From Halobium salinum (GTDB lineage Archaea > Halobacteriota > Halobacteria > Halobacteriales > Haloferacaceae), in the NCBI RefSeq assembly GCF_026586625.1, contig NZ_JAODIW010000009.1:62001-126000 (forward strand): a stretch of DNA of 64,000 nucleotides. Reading direction: 5' to 3'. Below the pieces are notes generated by a model. The model saw nothing but the letters and a program-made list of their open reading frames with translations, was not told where the DNA came from and searched no databases. Positions 17,132 to 26,353 of the stretch are shown here, piece by piece (position 1 is the stretch's first letter; each line of letters opens with the position of its first letter). The translations under genes and the position numbers were made by a program.

Positions 17132-17410
17132 ATGTCAGCCGACTCCGACGAGGCACGCTTCGAGGTGTATCTCCACCCGGCGGAGGGTGGCCCGGAACTC
17201 GACTCTCCGCTCACGACCGACTACATCCACTACTACGAGTCCGGCGTCTGGCTCGACCACGCCGACGGCCAGGCGTTCTTCCCCTACGGGGAGGTCCGGA
17301 CCATCGTCGACCACGAAGAGGAGATGGGCGAGTACGCCGGCCGCGACGAGGGTGTGGAAGGCGAAGCGGAAGCCGAGGACGAGGTGGCCGAGGAAGACGA
17401 CGAGGAGTAG
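17132..17410 (+). CDS. Small acidic haloarchaeal protein
   Basis: The first two thirds of this 92-residue protein (FEVYLHPAEGG, DYIHYYESGVWLDHADGQAF, FPYGEVRTIVDHEEE) look like a compact beta domain, and the rest is an acidic Glu/Ala/Asp tail. I do not recognise the family. It is transcribed away from the beta-helix pair, with about 230 bases between them that contain the small palindrome ACGGTACCGT at 16942-16951. Confidence 0.65.
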   Translation: MSADSDEARFEVYLHPAEGGPELDSPLTTDYIHYYESGVWLDHADGQAFFPYGEVRTIVDHEEEMGEYAGRDEGVEGEAEAEDEVAEEDDEE

Positions 17411-17455
17411 CGACGAACGGTCGTCGTGCCGGTATCGGCGGCCGAGAGACGGTCG

Positions 17456-18625
17456 CTACTCGTACACGCGGCCGCCGTTGCGGTTATTCTGGATGTAGTC
17501 CCAGTCGTACTCGACGCCGAGGCCCGGTCCGTCGGGGACGGGGACGGTGCCGTCGTCGTCGATTGAGTCGAGTTGGTCGTCGTAGTCGCCGGCGTACACC
17601 GGCGCCGTCGTGTTCTCGCAGTCGGGGTGGACCAGCGCCATCTCGTAGTAGTTCGCGTTGCGGATGGCGGCGATGACGTGGCGCTGGGCCGGGCCGGGCG
17701 AGTGAACCTCCACGTCGAGGCCGTGGCCCTCGGCGACGTGGGCGATCTTCATCGCGCCGGTGATGCCGGCGTCGTACTCGGGGTCGGCGCGAACGAAGTC
17801 GGTGGCGTCGTTGTCGATGAAGTCCGTATGGCTCTCCAGTCCACGAACGTGCTCGGTCTGCAGCAGCGGCGTGTCGATGTTCTCGCGGAGCTTCCGGTGG
17901 GCGTGCTGGGAGATGCCGCCGTCGCGGTAGGGGTCCTCGTACCAGTAGAACTCCTGTCTATCACACTCCCGACCGACCTGCAGCGCGTCGGCGAACGTCT
18001 CGTACTCGCAGGCGGGGTCTATCATCAGGTCCAGCTCGTCGCCGACGCGCTCGCCGACGGCCCGGACCGTCTCCACCTCGCGGTCGATGTCGCGGGCGAC
18101 GTCGCTGCCGCCCCAGCCGTGTATCTTGAACCCGCCGTACCCCATGTCGGCACACTGCTCGGCGAAGTCGGCGTACGCCTCCGGACCGTCGAGACCGCCG
18201 TTGTCGTCGGCGTGGTACGTCGAGGCGTACGTCGGGAGTCGAGTGCGGTAGCTGCCGAGCAGTTCGTGGATGGGGGCGTCGTAGTGCTTGCCCGCGAGGT
18301 CCCACAGCGCGATGTCGACCGGGCCCATCCCCATCCGGTCGTACTTCCGGAGGCCGCGTTTGATCTCGCTCCAGTGGCGCTCCCGTCGGAGGGGGTCGCG
18401 GCCGATGAGGTAGTCCGCGATTTCGTGGAACTCGGCGAACGCGGGGGAGTTGCCGCCGACGAACCGGCCGGTGACGTCCTCGTTCGTGTGGACTTCGATG
18501 GCGAACAGTCGCCGTTCGGTCGTCGACCCCGGCTCGTAGACGAGGTTGAACCCCTCGTCCTTCCCGACGTCGTCCAGGGGGTAGGAGAACTCGGTCGTCT
18601 CGATGCGCGTAATTTCGAGCGACAT
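17456..18625 (-). CDS. Enolase-superfamily (mandelate racemase/dehydratase-like) enzyme
   Basis: A 389-residue enzyme with the expected barrel residues: Lys in GGFKIHGWGG, metal ligands Asp in LMIDPACEYE, Glu in YWYEDPYRDG and Glu in LLQTEHVRG, and a general-base His in EVHSPGPAQRH. An N-terminal capping domain with GMGPVDIALWDLAGK is present. Such enzymes dehydrate or racemise sugar acids. Haloarchaeal relatives act on xylonate or gluconate, but the substrate here cannot be fixed. No sugar-acid pathway gene adjoins it. Confidence 0.85.
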   Translation of the reverse strand: MSLEITRIETTEFSYPLDDVGKDEGFNLVYEPGSTTERRLFAIEVHTNEDVTGRFVGGNSPAFAEFHEIADYLIGRDPLRRERHWSEIKRGLRKYDRMGMGPVDIALWDLAGKHYDAPIHELLGSYRTRLPTYASTYHADDNGGLDGPEAYADFAEQCADMGYGGFKIHGWGGSDVARDIDREVETVRAVGERVGDELDLMIDPACEYETFADALQVGRECDRQEFYWYEDPYRDGGISQHAHRKLRENIDTPLLQTEHVRGLESHTDFIDNDATDFVRADPEYDAGITGAMKIAHVAEGHGLDVEVHSPGPAQRHVIAAIRNANYYEMALVHPDCENTTAPVYAGDYDDQLDSIDDDGTVPVPDGPGLGVEYDWDYIQNNRNGGRVYE

Positions 18626-18683
18626 GTGCGGGGAGACTCCCGTCGCCGACGTAAGTGTACGGGGACCTGACGGTCCCGCCAGG

Positions 18684-19733
18684 CTACAGCCACCGGCTCA
18701 TCGCCTCGCGGTGGAACGCCACGGCGTCGTCGCCGTCGACCTCCGGGTACAGGGGTCGGGTCACGACACCTCGCCCGTCGACGGCCGACCTGACGACCGC
18801 GACGAGCCGGTAGACCGCCGGGACCTCGGGGTAGTCGCGGTGCTCGCGGTACCCCTCGCGGAACGCCTCACGCAGACGGTCACGCTCCCCGGGGACGTAC
18901 CAGTCCGCGACGAGGTGTTCGACCTTCGCGACCGCGAGCCCGGGGTCGGCCGCGAGCGGACCGTCCCAGTCGAGAAACGCCGTAACCTCGCCGCCGGCGA
19001 CGAGGGCGTTCCCCGGCCGGAGGTCCCACGGGTAGAGCCGCGACGGCGGTCGGCTCGGGAGCTCCGCCCCGTCCACCGCCGTCACGACGGCATCCCGGAG
19101 GTCGTCGAACGGTGCCGGGAGCGCCCTCGCGCCCGCCCGCGCGTACGTGTCGAACCACGTCCGCCACTCGGTCTCGGTCGCCTGCCCGTCCGCCCCGTCC
19201 GCCCGCCACCTCCGCTCGCCCACCGCGTCGTCGTGGACGGTGACCGGACCGTACCCCTCGAAGTCGAACGCTTCGTGGAGCTCTGCGAGCGACCGTCCGA
19301 ACACGGCGGCGATGCGACGCCGGGCCTCGGCGTCGAGGTCGACGAACCGTTCGTGGAGGTCCTCGCCGGGGACGCGTTCGAGGACGACGTACTGCCGGGC
19401 AGGCTCGTCCCCTCGGCTCTCGCTCGGGGCCGTCTCCGCCGGTGGGTCCGCGGCCGAGAGCCACCCTTCGGCGAGCACGCGCGGCACCGGAATCGAGGTG
19501 CGCTCGCGGACGCCCCGAAGCAGCGTCGCCGCGGTACGGAGGTCGGCTCCGTCCCCGGCCCCGACTTGCACGACGACGCTCTCCCCGTCGGCGAACGTCA
19601 CGAGGGCGGTCGACTTGGTGTTGCCGCGGGCGGCCGGCCGCGTCGCCACCGCCTCGCGGTCCGGGAACTCGCGGGCGAGGACGGCGAGGGTCTGGGCGTC
19701 GGGTCGGCCGTCCCACCGCCGCTCGCCGGTCAT
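18684..19733 (-). CDS. APH-family phosphotransferase
   Basis: A 349-residue aminoglycoside-phosphotransferase-fold protein. VVVQVGAGDGADLRTAATLL corresponds to the nucleotide-binding lobe; the catalytic loop reads LYPWDLRPGNALV, with Asp and Asn kept but the usual histidine replaced by tyrosine; the metal loop is FLDWDG. It begins inside the stop codon of the HAD gene (ATGA overlap at 19730-19733), so translation is coupled. A small-molecule kinase paired with a phosphatase is the likely context; antibiotic resistance is not implied. Confidence 0.82.
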   Translation of the reverse strand: MTGERRWDGRPDAQTLAVLAREFPDREAVATRPAARGNTKSTALVTFADGESVVVQVGAGDGADLRTAATLLRGVRERTSIPVPRVLAEGWLSAADPPAETAPSESRGDEPARQYVVLERVPGEDLHERFVDLDAEARRRIAAVFGRSLAELHEAFDFEGYGPVTVHDDAVGERRWRADGADGQATETEWRTWFDTYARAGARALPAPFDDLRDAVVTAVDGAELPSRPPSRLYPWDLRPGNALVAGGEVTAFLDWDGPLAADPGLAVAKVEHLVADWYVPGERDRLREAFREGYREHRDYPEVPAVYRLVAVVRSAVDGRGVVTRPLYPEVDGDDAVAFHREAMSRWL

Positions 19734-20434
19734 CCGTCCGGCCCGCCCACCCCGAGCGCGTCGCCGAGGTCGTTCAGGTGTCGCAGGACGTAGTCCGGGC
19801 GGTCGTCGTCGGGGTCCGGGCGGCCGTCCCCGTCCCCGTCCGTCCCGCCGACGTACCACGCGGCCCGGAGCCCGGCCGCTCTCGCGCCGGCGACGTCGTA
19901 CTCGAATGAGTCGCCGACGTGGAGCGCCGCGACGGGGTCGACGCCGAGAGCGTCGAGCGCGCGGTCGAACGGCTCGCGGTGGGGTTTCCGCCGGGGGAGG
20001 TCGCCGGCGAACACGACCGCGTCGAAGGCGTCGCCGAGGTCCAGCGCCGTCAGTTTCGTCGCCTGCCGGTGCTCGGGACCGTTCGTCACGAGGCCGACCG
20101 GACCGTTCTCGCGCGCCGACGAGAGCGCTGCCGGAGCGCCGGGGAGCACGGAGACGGCGGTGTTGTCGACGGTCGCGAGAAAGCCGTCGGCCAGGGCGTC
20201 GGCGTCGACGGTGTGGCCGTGGTGGTCGGCGACGGCGGCGAACCCTCGGGCGAGGTAGGTCGCCTCGTCGTTCGGCGTGGGCGGGCCGTCGAGCGACGCC
20301 CACAGCTCGTCGGGCCGGCCGAACGGTTCGACGCCGGCGGCCTCGAACGCGCCGCGGTAGAGGGTCTCGCCGGATTGGTCGCCCCGACAGAGCGTTCCGT
20401 CGAGGTCGAAGAGGACGGCGTCGAAGTCACTCAC
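19730..20434 (-). CDS. HAD-family phosphatase
   Basis: The 234-residue protein shows motif I DLDGT after MSDFDAVLF, motif II in LVTNGP, Lys in motif III near PRRKPHREPF, and motif IV HVGDSFEYDVAGARAAG. This is the layout of subfamily I HAD hydrolases with an alpha-helical cap (phosphoglycolate phosphatase-like). The APH-type kinase gene overlaps its stop codon by four bases. The substrate is unknown, but kinase and phosphatase may act on the same metabolite. Confidence 0.88.
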   Translation of the reverse strand: MSDFDAVLFDLDGTLCRGDQSGETLYRGAFEAAGVEPFGRPDELWASLDGPPTPNDEATYLARGFAAVADHHGHTVDADALADGFLATVDNTAVSVLPGAPAALSSARENGPVGLVTNGPEHRQATKLTALDLGDAFDAVVFAGDLPRRKPHREPFDRALDALGVDPVAALHVGDSFEYDVAGARAAGLRAAWYVGGTDGDGDGRPDPDDDRPDYVLRHLNDLGDALGVGGPDG

Positions 20435-20539
20435 GGGCGTAGTACGTCTCCTGACGGCAAAAACGTCGTACGACGGCCGCGGCTGGCGGGTAGGTCGGTG
20501 GGCGCCGTTCGACAGCTCCCGGTCGTCGCCCCCGCTGGT

Positions 20540-20794
20540 TCAGCGGTTCGACGGCAGGCCGGTGACACGCCAGCAGTTGCCGCGGCCGCCGACTCGCTCG
20601 AGTTCGAGGGGGACGCTCGCTCCGGCCGGGAGCTGTGCGAGCGTCTCCTTCAGGTCGCCGTCCGCGTACTCGACGACGTGTCTGGTGTCGTTGGTCGCCG
20701 TCGCCTCGACGGTCATCGCACCGTGGTCGTTCATCGATCGGACGACGGATACCGTCGTGGGTTCGATCCGCGCTTTGGATTGGGTCTGCATCAT
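20540..20794 (-). CDS. Small haloarchaeal protein of unknown function
   Basis: This 84-residue protein carries VVRSMNDHGAMTVEATATND and LKETLAQLPAGASVPLELER, which suggest a small alpha/beta fold; it ends with NCWRVTGLPSNR. I placed the start at the first of two ATGs at 20794 because a GGGAGGAG Shine-Dalgarno stretch lies just before it and the upstream reading has no support. The family resembles short conserved haloarchaeal proteins without assigned function. Confidence 0.68.
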   Translation of the reverse strand: MMQTQSKARIEPTTVSVVRSMNDHGAMTVEATATNDTRHVVEYADGDLKETLAQLPAGASVPLELERVGGRGNCWRVTGLPSNR

Positions 20795-21124
20795 GGTGTT
20801 CTCCTCCCGTTCCGGTCGCCCCCTGTCCCCCGGCGCCGACGACGTGCTGCCTACGTCGCCGGCGGGGCGCCCGGCGTCGATTCCGATTACGAGAGCATGG
20901 TTATGAACCTCGCGACCGTTGGCACCGATTTCAAGCGCGACTGACATCTAAATGGCTGATTAACCGTCGATTCGGCGGCTGTCGGGTTTGCTACCTCGTG
21001 AACGTTCGTGAAGAAACGGCTGTGGCGCGCGCCGAGAACTCCGGACGCGGTGGTGTCCGGTCGGCGCGGTTGGGGGTGGCGACGGGGTTGCGTTCGGCGT
21101 CGGTCTCCCGTTTCTATTGATTCG
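20795..21124. other. Divergent intergenic region
   Basis: No gene is seen. The Shine-Dalgarno site of the small minus-strand gene is at its left end. AT-rich patches near 20945-20970 and 21110-21124 may hold promoters, but no clear box is placed at the usual distance from 21125. Confidence 0.4.
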
Positions 21125-22981
21125 ATGTCATTTACAATACGGCTACGGGCTGACAGACAGGGAGTGACCGGACCACGTGACTGGGCGACACGCTGGGGGT
21201 TCGTAGCTGGCCTAGCCGGCGCCGCGGTGGTGGGCAAGGGCGGTGCAGCACACGGGCTCCCGGAGGATGCGGATTCGAACGGGATGCTCGTTTTCACGTA
21301 CGACGACGGACACGACGACGATTACACGAAGCTCTACCAGGGGGCTCATCGGCCGGAGGGGGCGCCGGCCTGCACGGCGGTGGTCACGAACCGTATCGGC
21401 ATCGACGACTTCCTGAGCGGCGAACAGCTGCGTGAGATGCAGGACGAAGGCGGTTGGGGAGTCCTCTCACACACGCATCGGCATCGGTGGCTGGCTCCAG
21501 TCGACCTCACACGGGACGCCCGAGCCGGAGATACGCGGCTCTACACGGAGACGTGGCAGCACGGTAAACTCTCCGGAGACCCGATCGAGGTCACCGACGG
21601 GGCTCGAAGCGAGGTCGTCCGCGTGGCGGGTGCGGACAGAGACGTGCCGTTCGTCGAGCTTCGGGAGCCACTCCAGAACGACTACCGGGTCGCCGACGGC
21701 GCGTACGAGCGGTACGACCCCTCGTTCGTCGACGCGACGTTCGCCGAGTCGCGACAGACGCTGCGGCGGGCGTTCGGTCCGGGCGCGGGGAACCACCTCG
21801 TGCTCCCGTACAGCCAGTACGGCCCCTCGACGCGGGGCCTCGTCGGGGAGCACTTCGTCGGTGTCACCGACGCGGGCTCACACGCCGCGTACGACGTCAA
21901 GGGACTGAACCCCGTCGACCGCATCGAGCTCCCGAACCTGTCGCGGGAGTACTTCTCCGAGCGACGGATGACCGACGCGCAACTCGGTGCGTGGCTCGAC
22001 GAACTCGCGGCCCGCGACGCGCTCGGTATCCTCGGGAGCCACTCGTGGGACGAGACGCTCCCGGTGGAGCGGGTTCGGTGGACGATTCGGCAGGCGAGGG
22101 CCCGTGGAATAGATATCGTCACGCTCTCGGAGGCGCTCTCGCGACTGGGGCTGATGACGGGGGAATCGGCGCCGTCGACAACCGAGACGAAGACGCCCGA
22201 GACGACGACGACCAGGACGACCGGAACGACGGAGACGACGACCGGGACGCCCGAGACGACGGAGACGACGACGCCCGAGACGACGGCGGGGTCGTCTTCG
22301 CCGGCGACCGTCACTTCGGAGCCGACGACGTCCCCGGAGACGCCGGCCAGCGAGGAAGAAGACACGAAGCCGGACGACGACGGGTCGGACGGCCGCGGAG
22401 CCAGCGGTGGTGGCGGTGGCGGTGTCGACGTGAGCCAAGAGGGAGGACTCGGCATCCGGAACGTCGACGTCGCGAACACGACGCTGCTGGTCGGCGACGA
22501 GGTTCTCGTTACGGTCACCGTCTCCAACACGGACGTCATCCCTCGCTCTCGGACGTTCGAGCTGACGCTCGGCGGGACCGCTCTCGACGCCGAACGCGTC
22601 TTCGCCGACAGCGGCGAGGAGCGGACGTTCGAACTCGCCGGTCGGGTCACCTCGCCGGGCGAGTACGAGCTAGCCGTCGGCGCTCAGACGACGACCGTTC
22701 TCGTCGAGGGGCGCGACGACCCGACCTCCCAGGTCACGACCGAACTCACACCGACGCCGACCACGGTCCGTCCCTCCCCGAGCGCGACGACCGAGCGGGT
22801 GGCGGAGGCGGGACTCCAGGACGCGACGGAGCCGGGGACGGCCTCGGACGAGCGGAGCATCACCACCCGAGACGGCGACGCACTCTCCCTTCCGCTCGAG
22901 ATACTCGCCGTCGTCGTCGGACTCGGGAGCGCGGCGGCGTACCTCTTCTCTCGTCGGGGCGGGGACGGTCCGGAGGAGTAG
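21125..22981 (+). CDS. Membrane-anchored polysaccharide deacetylase-like protein
   Basis: The 618-residue protein has an Arg-containing leader with a hydrophobic stretch (about 20-40), then a NodB-like domain: FTYDDGHDDD (TFDDG motif) and GVLSHTHRHRW (HxxxH metal motif). A long Thr/Glu/Pro linker with repeated PETTETTT-like units, a glycine run, an Ig-like domain of CARDB type (about 430-530), a second Thr/Pro stretch and a final transmembrane helix (LEILAVVVGLGSAAAYLF) with a basic end follow. It should face outside and remove acetyl or other N-acyl groups from surface glycans. I chose the ATG at 21125 because the 39 residues before it are basic and unrelated. Confidence 0.8.
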   Translation: MSFTIRLRADRQGVTGPRDWATRWGFVAGLAGAAVVGKGGAAHGLPEDADSNGMLVFTYDDGHDDDYTKLYQGAHRPEGAPACTAVVTNRIGIDDFLSGEQLREMQDEGGWGVLSHTHRHRWLAPVDLTRDARAGDTRLYTETWQHGKLSGDPIEVTDGARSEVVRVAGADRDVPFVELREPLQNDYRVADGAYERYDPSFVDATFAESRQTLRRAFGPGAGNHLVLPYSQYGPSTRGLVGEHFVGVTDAGSHAAYDVKGLNPVDRIELPNLSREYFSERRMTDAQLGAWLDELAARDALGILGSHSWDETLPVERVRWTIRQARARGIDIVTLSEALSRLGLMTGESAPSTTETKTPETTTTRTTGTTETTTGTPETTETTTPETTAGSSSPATVTSEPTTSPETPASEEEDTKPDDDGSDGRGASGGGGGGVDVSQEGGLGIRNVDVANTTLLVGDEVLVTVTVSNTDVIPRSRTFELTLGGTALDAERVFADSGEERTFELAGRVTSPGEYELAVGAQTTTVLVEGRDDPTSQVTTELTPTPTTVRPSPSATTERVAEAGLQDATEPGTASDERSITTRDGDALSLPLEILAVVVGLGSAAAYLFSRRGGDGPEE

Positions 22982-23415
22982 CGGGTCGGTGCCGGGGAGG
23001 GGGACCGCTCTTCTCACCCCGCCTCGTTCCGATTAGTCACCGATACTCCGGTTGGACCGACGTATCGTAGCGCCATTTAAATACCGCGCCGAACGTCGTG
23101 CGACGGAATCCCACACAATAGTTAATACATATCCGCCTGCAAATGTTGCCATGGACGCCGTCAGTCCGACCGACGTCCGCACCGTACGCAGGGGAGCGCG
23201 AGAATCCCACGCATCGGTACTGGGGACAGGACTGGCGACGGCTCGGGGACCGACACCGAGTGCGGCAGGGGACGGCGGTCGACGGACCCGGACCGAGGGA
23301 GCGCCGTGAACGGCCCTCGCCCGCGGTGACAGTGCCAGACACCGGTCCGCGAACGCGGCGGCGCCGCGCCTCGCGGTCCGAGAGCCACAGCCACAGACAC
23401 CTGGACCGACCCACC
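22982..23415. other. Upstream region of the E1 alpha gene
   Basis: Two strong TATA-like patches, CATTTAAATACC (23074-23085) and AGTTAATACATAT (23120-23132), lie about 285-340 bases before the E1 alpha start. The frames between are basic and match no family, so a long untranslated leader is more likely than an N-terminal extension. Confidence 0.45.
23120..23132 (+). promoter_or_regulatory. TATA-like box, probable promoter of the E1 alpha transcript
   Basis: AGTTAATACATAT is the best TATA-type sequence upstream of the E1 alpha gene. Transcription would start near 23150, leaving a leader of about 265 bases. Confidence 0.45.
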
Positions 23416-24519
23416 ATGAGCGTACTCGACGACGGACCCGACGAATCGCCCTCGATCAGCTACCTCGACGGGGAGGGGCTCCCGACCGAGACCCCCATCG
23501 ACGTCGACGACGAGACGCTCCTCGGCGTCTACAAGCACATGCGGCTGGCTCGCCGGTTCGACGAGCGGGCGCTCTCCTGGCAGCGTCAGGGGCGAATCGC
23601 GACGTACGCCCCGATGCGTGGACAGGAGGCCGCACAGGTCGCGAGCGCCTACGCCCTCGACCGCGAGGACTGGCTCTTCCCGACCTACCGGGACCACATC
23701 GCGAAGGTCGTCCACGGGATGGAGCTCTCCCAGCTTCTGACGACGCTGCGCGGCGTCGGCGACGGGTACGCCGTTTCGGAGGGTGTCAACGTCATGCCGG
23801 AGTACATCCCTATCGCCACCCAACTCCCACACGCGGTCGGCATGGGGATGGCCTCGAACTACCGGGACGACGACCGGGTCGTCCTCGCCTACCACGGCGA
23901 CGGCGCGACCAGCGAGGGGGACTTCCACGAGGGACTGAACTTCGCGGGCGTGTTCGACGCGCCCGTCGTGTTCTTCTGCAACAACAACCAGTGGGCCATC
24001 TCCGTCCCGCGCGAACGCCAGACAGCGGCGCCGACCATCGCGCAGAAAGCACAGGCCTACGGCTTCGAGGGTGTCCGCGTCGACGGGACCGACCCCATCG
24101 CCGTCTACGCGGCCACCCGTGACGCCGTCGAGAAGGCGCGGAACCCCGGTCCCGGTGAAGCCCGCCCGACGCTCATCGAGGCGGTTCAGTACCGACTCGG
24201 CGCCCACACCACCGCCGACGACCCCTCTGTCTACCGGGACGGCGTCCCCGAGGAGTGGGCCGAGAAGGACCCGCTCCCGCGCTTCGAGACGTTCCTCCGG
24301 GAGACCGGCCGGCTCGACGACGAGCTGGACGACGCCATCCGCGGCTGGGCCGAGACGGAGGTCGCCGAGGCCATCGAGGCGGCCGAGACCGCCACCGACT
24401 CGCCGGCGGACCTCTTCGAGCACATGTACGACGAACTGCCGGCCGCCCAGCAGGAGCAGCTCGCCGAACTGCAGGCGCTCGTCGAGGAGTACGGCGAAGA
24501 CGCGCTGACGCGCGAGTAG
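23416..24519 (+). CDS. 2-oxoacid dehydrogenase E1 component, alpha subunit
   Basis: A 367-residue TPP enzyme subunit like pyruvate or branched-chain dehydrogenase E1 alpha. The TPP/Mg motif begins with GDGATSEGDFHEG and closes with FFCNNNQWAIS; the phosphorylation-loop region reads RLGAHTTADDPSVYR. The family works as an alpha2beta2 tetramer with an E1 beta subunit and E2/E3, but no beta, E2 or E3 gene is next to it; a PaaI thioesterase with its own promoter follows. The subunit must pair with a product made elsewhere. The ATG at 23416 is chosen because upstream residues are Arg-rich. Confidence 0.88.
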   Translation: MSVLDDGPDESPSISYLDGEGLPTETPIDVDDETLLGVYKHMRLARRFDERALSWQRQGRIATYAPMRGQEAAQVASAYALDREDWLFPTYRDHIAKVVHGMELSQLLTTLRGVGDGYAVSEGVNVMPEYIPIATQLPHAVGMGMASNYRDDDRVVLAYHGDGATSEGDFHEGLNFAGVFDAPVVFFCNNNQWAISVPRERQTAAPTIAQKAQAYGFEGVRVDGTDPIAVYAATRDAVEKARNPGPGEARPTLIEAVQYRLGAHTTADDPSVYRDGVPEEWAEKDPLPRFETFLRETGRLDDELDDAIRGWAETEVAEAIEAAETATDSPADLFEHMYDELPAAQQEQLAELQALVEEYGEDALTRE

Positions 24520-24534
24520 AGCCGTCGCGCGCCG

Positions 24535-24543
24535 GTTTTTAAG
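24535..24543 (+). promoter_or_regulatory. TATA box of the PaaI thioesterase gene
   Basis: TTTTTAAGT lies 24-32 bases before the ATG at 24567, as in leaderless archaeal genes, and just past the E1 alpha stop codon. Confidence 0.6.
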
Positions 24544-24566
24544 TGAGAGCCGCTCGACCCCCGAGC

Positions 24567-24947
24567 ATGGACATCGAGGAGTTCTTCGAGACGATGCCGT
24601 TCGCCGACCTCGTCGGCGTCGAACTGACGAGCGTCGAGGACGGCCACGCGGAGGGTCGCGTCGAGATGCGCGAGGAGCTCTCCTGGAACGCCGACCGGCA
24701 GATGGCCCACGGCGGCGTCACGTTCACCCTCGCGGACACCGTCGGCGGCGCCGCGCTCGTCTCGGTAGTCGACCAGCCGGTACCGACCATCGACATGCGT
24801 ATCGACTACCTCAGCGCCGGCACCGGCGACCTCACCGCCGAGGCCGACGTGGTCCGAGTCGGCGGCGACGTGGGCGTCGTCGACGTCTCGGTGTACGTCG
24901 ACGACGAACACGCCGCCGAGGCCCGCGGTGTGTACAAGACGGGGTAA
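24567..24947 (+). CDS. PaaI-type hot-dog thioesterase
   Basis: A single hot-dog domain of 126 residues. The catalytic region MAHGGVTFTLADTVGGAALV carries the HGG motif and the acidic residue (Asp) of PaaI-like acyl-CoA thioesterases, and TIDMRIDYLSAG is the matching beta strand. It should hydrolyse aryl- or acyl-CoA in the cytoplasm as a tetramer. It follows the E1 alpha gene, which makes acyl-CoA, but has its own TATA box. Confidence 0.88.
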   Translation: MDIEEFFETMPFADLVGVELTSVEDGHAEGRVEMREELSWNADRQMAHGGVTFTLADTVGGAALVSVVDQPVPTIDMRIDYLSAGTGDLTAEADVVRVGGDVGVVDVSVYVDDEHAAEARGVYKTG

Positions 24948-25219
24948 TCGGGTACGACCGAGGCCACTGTTTGTTCAGGGAACGTGAGTGATGGGGCGGT
25001 GACCACGGCCCTCGGAAGCCCCACCCACGATGGTTGGCTGGGCCGGTCGTCGTCACTCCTCTCGAACGCGAACCTTCTTGTCCGAAAACGGAACCACGGC
25101 CTCGTGTGTCCTGACCCGGGCGCGAGGTCGGCTTCGGCGGGTGTGCGGCGCGCCGCCTCGTGATATCCGACGCCACGCGCCGCCTGCTCGCCCCTTTAGG
25201 ACCGCACCGAGCGACCGTC

Positions 25220-26242
25220 CTATCGCACCTCGGGGGCGACCTCCGCTCCCAGTCGCTCCACGCAGTCGACCATCCGGTCCGTGCCGACGCCGGGGAAGTA
25301 CGTGCGGAAGACGAAGTGCACGTCCTCGTCGTCGACGCCGGCGTCGGCGAGCGCCTCGCGGTACTCGTCGAGCCCCGCGACCACCTCCTCCGGCGTGCCG
25401 AATATCGCCTGCTCCTTCAGTTCGGCCTTCCGTTCGTCGTCGAGTTCCTCGACCGCCTCGCCGGAGAATATCTCGGCGTACCGACGCTGGAGGTAGAAGT
25501 AGCCGTCTCTCATCGCCTCCCACGCCTCGTCCTCGGAGTCGCCGACGAACCCGTGCTGGAGCACGTAGTACGTGAAGTCGCCGTCGAGGCCCTCCTCCTC
25601 GCGCACGTTCCGAATGTCGGCGGCGCGCTTGCGGACGCCGTCGACCGAGAGCGCCGAGGGCGCACACCAGGCGTCGGCCTCGCGGGCGGCCCGGCGGACG
25701 GCGGGTCTGGCGGAGCCGCCGAGCATGATCGGCACCTCGCCGTCTGGTTTCGGCGTCACCGACGTGTCGGCCGAGATTGCGTGGAACTCGCTGTCGTAGT
25801 CGAGCGGGCCTGCGGACCACGCGCCGCGGAGCACCGACACCGTGTCGGCGAGGCGTTCCGCCCGCTCCTCCCGCGGGACGCCGAACTCCGCGAACTCCCG
25901 GGGGTTGGAGCCGATGGCGAGTCCGAGCGTCAGGCGTCCGTCGGACAGGAGGTCGACCGTCGCGGCGTCCTCCGCGAGGCGGACGGCGTCGTACAGCGGC
26001 GCGAGCGCGATGCAGGAGCCGATCTCGATCTCCTCCGTCGCGGCGGCCAGCGCGCCGAGCGCCGGCATCGTCCCCGAGAGGTAGCCGTCGTCGAGGAAGT
26101 GGTGCTCCGAGACCCACGCGCTGTCGAGACCGGCGTCCTCGATGGCGTCGGCGAGCGTGAGCATCTCGTCGTACAGGTCGCTCGTCGGTCGGTCGTCGTC
26201 CGGGCGTCGCTGACAGGTGAACAGCCCCGTCCCGATGTCCAT
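25220..26242 (-). CDS. Luciferase-like (LLM class) flavin-dependent oxidoreductase
   Basis: This 340-residue monooxygenase of the bacterial luciferase fold shows the N-terminal barrel strand MDIGTGLFTCQRR, WVSEHHFLDDGYLSG (the EHH motif), LTLGLAIGSNPREFAEFG and VPIMLGGSARPAVRRAAREA, all family features. Such enzymes use F420 or reduced flavin to oxidise a small substrate; in F420-containing haloarchaea either is possible. It is isolated between the thioesterase and a divergent SOUL gene, so no pathway is indicated. Confidence 0.88.
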   Translation of the reverse strand: MDIGTGLFTCQRRPDDDRPTSDLYDEMLTLADAIEDAGLDSAWVSEHHFLDDGYLSGTMPALGALAAATEEIEIGSCIALAPLYDAVRLAEDAATVDLLSDGRLTLGLAIGSNPREFAEFGVPREERAERLADTVSVLRGAWSAGPLDYDSEFHAISADTSVTPKPDGEVPIMLGGSARPAVRRAAREADAWCAPSALSVDGVRKRAADIRNVREEEGLDGDFTYYVLQHGFVGDSEDEAWEAMRDGYFYLQRRYAEIFSGEAVEELDDERKAELKEQAIFGTPEEVVAGLDEYREALADAGVDDEDVHFVFRTYFPGVGTDRMVDCVERLGAEVAPEVR

Positions 26243-26353
26243 GGTCGACCGTCCGGTGGCTCCGGCTTAGTCCTTCCTCCGCGGGGCCGCCCCCGGCAGT
26301 CGCAACGTTCGCCGACGCGCGACTTTTTGCCCTCGCCGCCCCTCTCTGTGGCC

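Noticed and set aside
18684-19733. Aminoglycoside resistance gene
   Set aside because: The APH fold is used by many small-molecule kinases; nothing points to an antibiotic substrate and the HAD partner suggests metabolism.
23143-23415. N-terminal extension of the E1 alpha protein or a small leaderless gene from 23151
   Set aside because: The encoded residues are strongly basic and Arg/Ser/Pro-rich, unlike the acidic proteins here, and no E1 alpha has such an extension.
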